From Oscillospiraceae bacterium (GTDB lineage Bacteria > Bacillota > Clostridia > Oscillospirales > Oscillospiraceae), in assembly GCA_020025175.1 (NCBI GenBank), contig JAHHSM010000057.1, positions 1-10,679 of the forward strand: DNA of 10,679 bases. The letters run 5' to 3'. Below, one piece after another: positions 6,939 through 10,679 of this stretch (position 1 is the first letter of the stretch; every line of letters begins with the position of its first letter). The notes beneath the pieces were generated by a model. It saw only the letters and a program-made list of their open reading frames with translations. It was not told the origin of the DNA and did not search any database. The position numbers and the translations under genes are program-made.

Positions 6939-7120
6939 TGTTAAAATATATATGACGGTCATGATTGGGTAAGCGATTTATCAAAAGAATTGGATAAAAT
7001 CAAAAATGAAAAGAACTAATTTTGGGGCTTAATGTGCTGTTATATCATAGTAAACAGCCGACACTAAAGGGTGAGGGGCAGCGAATGCATGCTGCCTTTG
7101 CTTAAAAGGGGATTATCGAT
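6939..7120 (+). promoter_or_regulatory. Glucokinase leader region: palindrome, possible -10, hairpin
   Basis: This is about 180 bases of non-coding DNA before the kinase. It contains the small palindrome ATGAC-G-GTCAT (6952-6962), which could be an operator. It also contains a possible -10 TATCAT (7043-7048) preceded by TG-rich sequence and without a clear -35. Finally there is a hairpin AGGGGCAGC (7074-7082) / GCTGCCTTT (7091-7099), nine pairs with two G-T and the loop GAATGCAT. The Shine-Dalgarno AAAAGGGG is at 7104-7111. A short open frame without a start codon (6945-7019) is discussed among the findings. Confidence 0.4.
7074..7099 (+). promoter_or_regulatory. Hairpin just upstream of the glucokinase ribosome binding site
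   Basis: This is a nine-pair stem with an 8-base loop, ending five bases before the Shine-Dalgarno sequence. The 3' arm ends in TTT and is followed by GCTT, so it resembles a weak attenuator. It matches no riboswitch class I know. It may control message stability or ribosome access. Confidence 0.4.
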
Positions 7121-8077
7121 ATGAAAGAGTATGCATTTGGTGTGGATGTTGGTGGCACCAATATAAAAATGGGACTTTTTTCCTCAGAGGGAATGCCTCT
7201 GGAAAAATGGGAAATTCCTACAGATACGAAAGACAATGGCGAAAGTATTTTGCCTGAAATTGCCCAATCGATCCAGCAGCATATGATGCATAGAGCGATA
7301 AAGTCTGGTCAGATAGCGGGAATTGGAATTGGTGTGCCGGGCCCTGTTGATGAAGATGGGGTTGTCTATAAATGCAATAATCTGGGTTGGGGTATTTTTA
7401 ATGTAAGGGATCGGATGCGTGAGCTGCTCCCGGATATCCCAAAAGTTGTTGTCGGAAACGATGCGAATGTAGCTGCATTGGGGGAATTATGGCAGGGCGG
7501 TGCTGCTGGATATGAAAGTGCAGTGCTGTTTACACTGGGAACAGGAATTGGCGGCGGCATCGTTTTAAATGGTAAGATTGTAGCCGGGAAAAATGGTGGT
7601 GCCGGAGAGGTAGGGCATATCACGGTAGAACCTGGGGAGACAGTCCCGTGCAAATGCGGGAAATATGGTTGTTTGGAGCAGTATGCTTCTGCGCGCGGTG
7701 TAGTATTTCTGGCAAAACGTATGCTGCAGGAAACGGATCGACCATCTCAATTGCGGAAAATAGATGATTTTACTGCAAAGGAAATTTGCGCCCTTGCTCA
7801 AGCAGGAGAAGAAATGGCTGGTGATATTATAGATCGCTTTGGTGAGTATTTAGGCAGGGCACTCAGCTTCGTTTCCTGTACAGTAGATCCGGATGTTTAC
7901 ATCATCGGCGGCGGTATGAGCCAAGCAGGGAGCATTGTAACGAATGCGGTCATGAAGTATCATAGGAAATATGCATTCCATGTCTCTCAGGGAACAAAGG
8001 CTGTGATTGCCAAATTGGGGAATGAAGCTGGCATCTATGGATGCGCGCGCATGGTCTTTTTGCCTGATACTATGTGA
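7121..8077 (+). CDS. glcK: ROK-family glucokinase
   Basis: This cytoplasmic ATP-dependent sugar kinase most likely phosphorylates glucose at C6 for glycolysis. The 318 residues match ROK glucokinases. The ATP phosphate motif DVGGTNIK starts at Asp9. GIGIGVPGPVD follows, and the catalytic Asp114 sits in GNDANVAALGE. TLGTGIGGGIVLNGKIVAG forms the second phosphate loop. The ROK zinc site is complete, with His166 in GEVGHITV and Cys177, Cys179 and Cys184 in CKCGKYGCLEQY. There is no N-terminal DNA-binding domain, so it is a kinase and not a ROK repressor. ATG 7121 is nine bases after AAAAGGGG. It stands alone between two terminators. The sugar specificity is inferred from overall similarity; fructokinase or N-acetylmannosamine kinase activity is less likely. 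Confidence 0.9.
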   Translation: MKEYAFGVDVGGTNIKMGLFSSEGMPLEKWEIPTDTKDNGESILPEIAQSIQQHMMHRAIKSGQIAGIGIGVPGPVDEDGVVYKCNNLGWGIFNVRDRMRELLPDIPKVVVGNDANVAALGELWQGGAAGYESAVLFTLGTGIGGGIVLNGKIVAGKNGGAGEVGHITVEPGETVPCKCGKYGCLEQYASARGVVFLAKRMLQETDRPSQLRKIDDFTAKEICALAQAGEEMAGDIIDRFGEYLGRALSFVSCTVDPDVYIIGGGMSQAGSIVTNAVMKYHRKYAFHVSQGTKAVIAKLGNEAGIYGCARMVFLPDTM

Positions 8078-8243
8078 ATTGAGCATAAAATCGTGCAATC
8101 GCAAAAGAGGGGCACCTCTGCGCTCCTCTTTGCTTTTATAAAAACATATGGAAAAATAAGATAAGGAATAAGAGCATGCAGCGAATAGAATATATAGCAG
8201 CCGCATTGTAAAGGTGACAACAATACTTTTTCAAGATAAGGCT
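8078..8243. other. Convergent intergenic region between glucokinase and the ABC transporter operon
   Basis: It contains the glucokinase terminator (8101-8138) and the left half of a perfect inverted repeat that reaches into the end of the ATPase gene (8225-8258). The roughly 85 bases between them are AT-rich and show nothing credible beyond an 11-codon open frame. Confidence 0.6.
8101..8138 (+). terminator. Intrinsic terminator after the glucokinase gene
   Basis: GCAAAAGAGGGGC (8101-8113) pairs with GCTCCTCTTTGC (8122-8133) through about 12 pairs with one bulged A and one G-T, closing an 8-base loop. TTTTATAA follows. It lies 23 bases after the kinase stop codon. Confidence 0.85.
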
Positions 8244-8258
8244 TTATCTTGAAAAAGT
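8225..8258. repeat. Perfect 15-bp inverted repeat at the end of the ABC ATPase gene
   Basis: ACTTTTTCAAGATAA (8225-8239) is the exact reverse complement of TTATCTTGAAAAAGT (8244-8258), with a 4-base loop GGCT. The right arm is the last codons and stop codon of the leftward ATPase gene. Neither strand has a U-run after the stem, so it is not a textbook terminator, though it probably marks the 3' end of the leftward message or stabilises it. Confidence 0.7.
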
Positions 8259-9029
8259 GCTGCTATTTTCGGTGTAACGCGCCAAGAACTGTCTGGTACG
8301 CTCCTTACGGGGACAATCAATTACTTGATGCGGATTGCCCTGCTCAATCATCACGCCGCCGTCCATAAAGATGACTTGATCGGAAACATCCCGTGCAAAG
8401 GCCATCTCATGGGTCACGATGATCATAGTGGTTTTCTTTTCCGCAAGAGAGCGAATGACGCGCAGTACCTCCCCGGTCAGTTCTGGGTCAAGTGCAGAGG
8501 TAGGCTCATCGAAGCAGAGAATATCGGGATGCAGTGCTAATGCGCGGGCGATTGCAACACGCTGCTGTTGACCGCCGGAGAGCTGATGCGGGTAGTGGTT
8601 TGCGCGTTCTGCAAGACCCATTTGTGCAAGGAGTTCATGACCGGCAGCTTCGATTTCTGCTTTTGTTTCCTTTCCTGTTTCTTTTGCCATCAATTCTCTG
8701 GCTAAGGTGACATTTTGAAGGGCGGTATATTGGGGAAACAGATTGAAATTTTGAAATACCAAACCAAAATGCAGACGTTTTGTGCGAATATCTTTATCGA
8801 AGGAGATCGTTCTGTCTGTATCATCAAAAATTTTTTTCCCACAAACTGAGATCGTACCACTGTCCGGCTTTTCCAAAAAGTTCAGACACCGCAGCAGTGT
8901 CGTTTTTCCGCTGCCGGAGGCACCAATGATGGAAAGTGCCTGCCCCTGTTCCATAGAAAAACTGATATCATTTAATATTTGAGTGGCACCGAAGCTCTTT
9001 TTAAGATGAGATACTTTTAAAATTTCCAT
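8244..9029 (-). CDS. Polar amino acid ABC transporter, ATP-binding protein
   Basis: This cytoplasmic ATPase of a GlnQ/HisP/ArtP-type importer energises uptake through the adjacent permease. The 261 residues show Walker A GASGSGKTT (36-44), the Q-loop Gln93 in VFQNFNLFPQYT, the ABC signature LSGGQQQR (150-157), Walker B ILCFDEP with catalytic Glu175, the D-loop SALD, and the switch His207 in VTHEMAFA. All catalytic residues are present. Between Walker A and the Q-loop it has a slightly longer insert (about 65-87). The ATG at 9029 follows GAGAGGCGC, 15 bases after the permease stop, so it is the last gene of the leftward operon. The substrate cannot be read from this subunit. Confidence 0.95.
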   Translation of the reverse strand: MEILKVSHLKKSFGATQILNDISFSMEQGQALSIIGASGSGKTTLLRCLNFLEKPDSGTISVCGKKIFDDTDRTISFDKDIRTKRLHFGLVFQNFNLFPQYTALQNVTLARELMAKETGKETKAEIEAAGHELLAQMGLAERANHYPHQLSGGQQQRVAIARALALHPDILCFDEPTSALDPELTGEVLRVIRSLAEKKTTMIIVTHEMAFARDVSDQVIFMDGGVMIEQGNPHQVIDCPRKERTRQFLARYTENSSTFSR

Positions 9030-9044
9030 ATTACTGCGCCTCTC

Positions 9045-9713
9045 TTATTTAAAATAGTTGAGTCTGCGTTCGATGTAGTTGAAAAGGATGGTAAGTACGC
9101 CGACGAACAACAGATAAAATACACCAGTATAGAACAGGGGCCATACAAGGCCTTGGCTTTTCATAAAAGAAAAGCCGGTGAAGGTGAGTTCATACACGGA
9201 AATTACACGGGCAAGAGAGGTATCTTTTACCAAAGTGATAATTTCGTTGGACATGGGTGGGATAATGCGCTTCATCATTTGCAGCATGGTAATTTTGAAA
9301 AAAATCTGCTGTTTTGTCATGCCGAGTACTTCCCCGGCTTCACGCTGCCCGCTGGGAACACTTTGAATCCCACCGCGGTAAATTACGGAGAAGTAGCAGG
9401 CGTAGTTGATGGTAAAAGCAACGATGGTTGCAATTATGCGCCCATGCTCGCCTTGCCCCCAAATGTTGCATTGTAAAAGACCCGGCATAAAGAAAATAAT
9501 CAGCAGCTGCAGCATCAGGGGCGTTCCGCGAATGACCCACACGACAACATTGAAAAGCCAGCGGACGGGTGTGCATTTGCTCATAGAGCCAAAGGCAACT
9601 AAAAGACCTAATGGCAATGAAAAAAGCAGTGTAAAAAAGAAAATTTCGATGGCAACGCCCATGCCCTTTGAAAGTGCAATGGATACACTGGCTAATGTTG
9701 AAAAATCAATCAT
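9045..9713 (-). CDS. Polar amino acid ABC transporter, permease protein
   Basis: This is a membrane subunit of the His/Glu/Gln/Arg/opine permease family with 222 residues. About five hydrophobic helices are visible (roughly 20-41, 54-79, 92-112, around 155-180 and 188-212). Family marks are WVIRGTPLMLQ near residue 60-69 and the cytoplasmic EAA loop around 118-140 (REAGEVLGMTKQQIFFKITM), which contacts the ATPase, followed by PPMSNEIITLVKDTSLA. No second permease gene is present, so the transporter probably uses a homodimer. The start at 9713 is preceded by GAGGAG on the minus strand. The gene lies 85 bases downstream of the binding lipoprotein. Confidence 0.95.
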   Translation of the reverse strand: MIDFSTLASVSIALSKGMGVAIEIFFFTLLFSLPLGLLVAFGSMSKCTPVRWLFNVVVWVIRGTPLMLQLLIIFFMPGLLQCNIWGQGEHGRIIATIVAFTINYACYFSVIYRGGIQSVPSGQREAGEVLGMTKQQIFFKITMLQMMKRIIPPMSNEIITLVKDTSLARVISVYELTFTGFSFMKSQGLVWPLFYTGVFYLLFVGVLTILFNYIERRLNYFK

Positions 9714-9737
9714 GGAAAACTCCTCATTCCTAGCGGT

Positions 9738-9774
9738 AAAAAATTATAAAACAACAGGTGTCATCATAGCTGTT
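9738..9774 (-). promoter_or_regulatory. Weak stem plus U-run between lipoprotein and permease genes
   Basis: On the minus strand AACAG and CTGTT (9770-9774 and 9753-9757) can form a 5-pair stem with a 12-base loop, followed by a T-rich run reaching 9738. It could lower expression of the permease and ATPase relative to the binding protein, as is common in such operons. The stem is short, so confidence is low. Confidence 0.3.
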
Positions 9775-9798
9775 CCTTTGCGTCTGGGATTAAAAAGT

Positions 9799-10620
9799 TT
9801 ACTTTGCAGGTACAACGATGACCTGCGCATTTTTACAATATGCATTGGTGCAGTCCATGGAAGATGTCACTTCATCGGTTAAAGTCATACCATTCCAAAC
9901 GATATCAATATTTTTAGAATTGAGTTCCATAATTTTAACATCCCAGTCGATGACAACAAATTGAATCGCAACACCTAATTTTTCGCCAACAGCTTTTGCC
10001 AAATCCGCATCAAATCCAACCCAGTTTCCGTTTTTGTCGCGATAGTCCATGGGAGCAAATTCAGTGATACCTACCACTAAAGTTCCTTTTTCCTTAATAT
10101 AAGCAAGATCGCCGTTTTCGGTAGGGGTGTAGGATGCATCTGGGCCTTTCTGAGGGACAAGTGCATCTGCGGCGATGCCGTAGGTTTCTGCCAAAGAAGC
10201 CATGGTGCCGTCAGCATACAGCTCAGCCAAAGCATTATTGATAAAACCAACCAGATCGCTGCCTTTGCGGCATCCGATGCCGTAAAATTCTTCTGTCAGA
10301 CTGTCTGTAGTAATCAGATCAGGATAACTGGTGCCTTCACCAATCATGGCACCTGCCATCAAAAGGTCGATGATAGCAGCATCTGAAGTACCTGCTGCGA
10401 CCTCCATCAAAGTATCTGCTTGAGAAGTAACGGTGTTGTAGGCATAGCCTTTTTCCTTTGCGGCGGCTTCTCCTGCGGAACCAGCTTCCACAGCATATGT
10501 CATGTTGTCGGAATCATCACTATTCTGGTTATCGCCGGCATCACCAGAATTGCATGCAGCGAGCGAACCTGCCATAGTAAGAGCGATCATAAAGGCAGCA
10601 AATCTTTTTATCATCTTCAT
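9799..10620 (-). CDS. Circularly permuted amino acid-binding lipoprotein (SBP_bac_3-like) of the ABC importer
   Basis: This extracytoplasmic binding lipoprotein is anchored by Cys23 (signal MKMIKRFAAFMIALTMAGS, lipobox LAAC). The 273 residues are a normal length, but the two halves are swapped. Residues about 40-156 match what is normally the second half: the lobe-2 opening strand TYAVEAGSAGEA, SDAAIIDLLMA with the amino-group-binding Asp candidate Asp85, YGIGCRKGSD, and the C-terminal helices INNALAELYADGTMASLAETYGI. A linker, residues 157-172, joins them to residues 173-270, which match the normal first half: KGTLVVGITEFAPMDY, GFDADLAKAVGEKLG, NIDIVWNGMTLTDE, and VIVVPAK at the stop. The usual Arg after T(D/P)E is Val251, so substrate recognition may differ. 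Start ATG 10620 is eight bases after GGAGG; the upstream ATG at 10665 lacks such a site. Function in the operon is clear, the exact ligand is not. Confidence 0.9.
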   Translation of the reverse strand: MKMIKRFAAFMIALTMAGSLAACNSGDAGDNQNSDDSDNMTYAVEAGSAGEAAAKEKGYAYNTVTSQADTLMEVAAGTSDAAIIDLLMAGAMIGEGTSYPDLITTDSLTEEFYGIGCRKGSDLVGFINNALAELYADGTMASLAETYGIAADALVPQKGPDASYTPTENGDLAYIKEKGTLVVGITEFAPMDYRDKNGNWVGFDADLAKAVGEKLGVAIQFVVIDWDVKIMELNSKNIDIVWNGMTLTDEVTSSMDCTNAYCKNAQVIVVPAK

Positions 10621-10628
10621 AAAATCAT

Positions 10629-10633
10629 CCTCC
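10629..10633 (-). promoter_or_regulatory. Shine-Dalgarno GGAGG deciding the binding-lipoprotein start
   Basis: CCTCC on the + strand reads GGAGG on the coding strand, eight bases before ATG 10620. This favours the start that places the charged MKMIKR directly ahead of the hydrophobic signal segment. The start at 10665 would add 15 mainly polar residues before the signal peptide. Confidence 0.8.
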
Positions 10634-10654
10634 AAATTTTCTTTAAACTGTAAA

Positions 10655-10679
10655 CTGCTATTCACTAATACATTAGCAG
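10655..10679. repeat. Inverted repeats upstream of the ABC operon, at the window edge
   Basis: CTGCTA (10655-10660) and TAGCAG (10674-10679) are inverted, and the inner CTAAT (10665-10669) / ATTAG (10672-10676) forms a second, overlapping palindrome. They sit about 35-60 bases before the lipoprotein start, where an operator or leader hairpin would lie. The repeat may continue beyond the window. Confidence 0.4.

Noticed and set aside
8176..8211. An 11-codon open frame (MQRIEYIAAAL) after the glucokinase terminator
   Set aside because: It has a possible AAGGAA site, but the length is within chance expectation and nothing else supports translation.
9721..9753. A 7-codon frame (MMTPVVL) on the minus strand between lipoprotein and permease
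   Set aside because: AAGGAA precedes it, but the frame is too short to separate from chance. It overlaps the weak stem reported there.
10621..10665. Longer binding-lipoprotein start at 10665
   Set aside because: It adds 15 polar residues ahead of the signal peptide, has no Shine-Dalgarno sequence, and includes the GGAGG that serves ATG 10620.
1..10679. CRISPR array, tRNA, rRNA or insertion sequence
   Set aside because: No regularly spaced repeats, no cloverleaf or rRNA-like stretches, and no transposase or integrase frame were seen on either strand.

Overview
The window suggests an anaerobic Firmicute (Clostridia or Negativicutes). The evidence is the oxygen-sensitive radical-SAM ThiH in place of the oxidase ThiO, the short ThiF type, a TenI-like protein next to ThiE, strong AGGAGG-type ribosome binding sites, a lipoprotein with an LAAC lipobox, and moderate GC with many AT-rich codons. 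The exact taxon cannot be read from the sequence.

Layout. Positions 1-6369 (+) hold a thiamine biosynthesis operon in the order thiS (3' part only) - thiF - thiG - thiH - tenI - thiE - thiD - thiC. thiS/thiF and thiH/tenI overlap. The only sizeable internal gap is 118 bases before thiD. Together the genes supply the sulfur carrier and its adenylating enzyme, thiazole synthase, the tyrosine lyase that supplies dehydroglycine, the HMP-P synthase and kinase, and the coupling enzyme ThiE. No thiM, tenA or TPP riboswitch is seen in the window.

Positions 6370-6565 are non-coding, with a 15-bp inverted repeat. Next comes an isolated, strongly translated gene for a PduA/EutM-like bacterial microcompartment shell protein (6572-6868, +) with its own terminator. 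No other shell or cargo gene is visible. A 190-base leader with small palindromes and a hairpin precedes a ROK-family glucokinase (7121-8077, +), which ends in a strong terminator.

Positions 8244-10620 (-) converge on the glucokinase and encode a three-gene polar amino acid ABC importer. It is transcribed right to left as binding lipoprotein, membrane permease, then ATPase.

The most striking observation is in the binding lipoprotein. Its two halves are in swapped order. The segment that normally forms lobe 2 and the C-terminal helices directly follows the lipobox. The segment that normally begins the mature protein lies at the C-terminus, after a Pro/Thr/Asp/Glu-containing linker. This reads as a natural circular permutation of an SBP_bac_3-type protein. 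In addition, the usual carboxylate-binding Arg position in lobe 1 is Val. The second item of interest is the orphan microcompartment shell gene, whose codon use differs from that of its neighbours.
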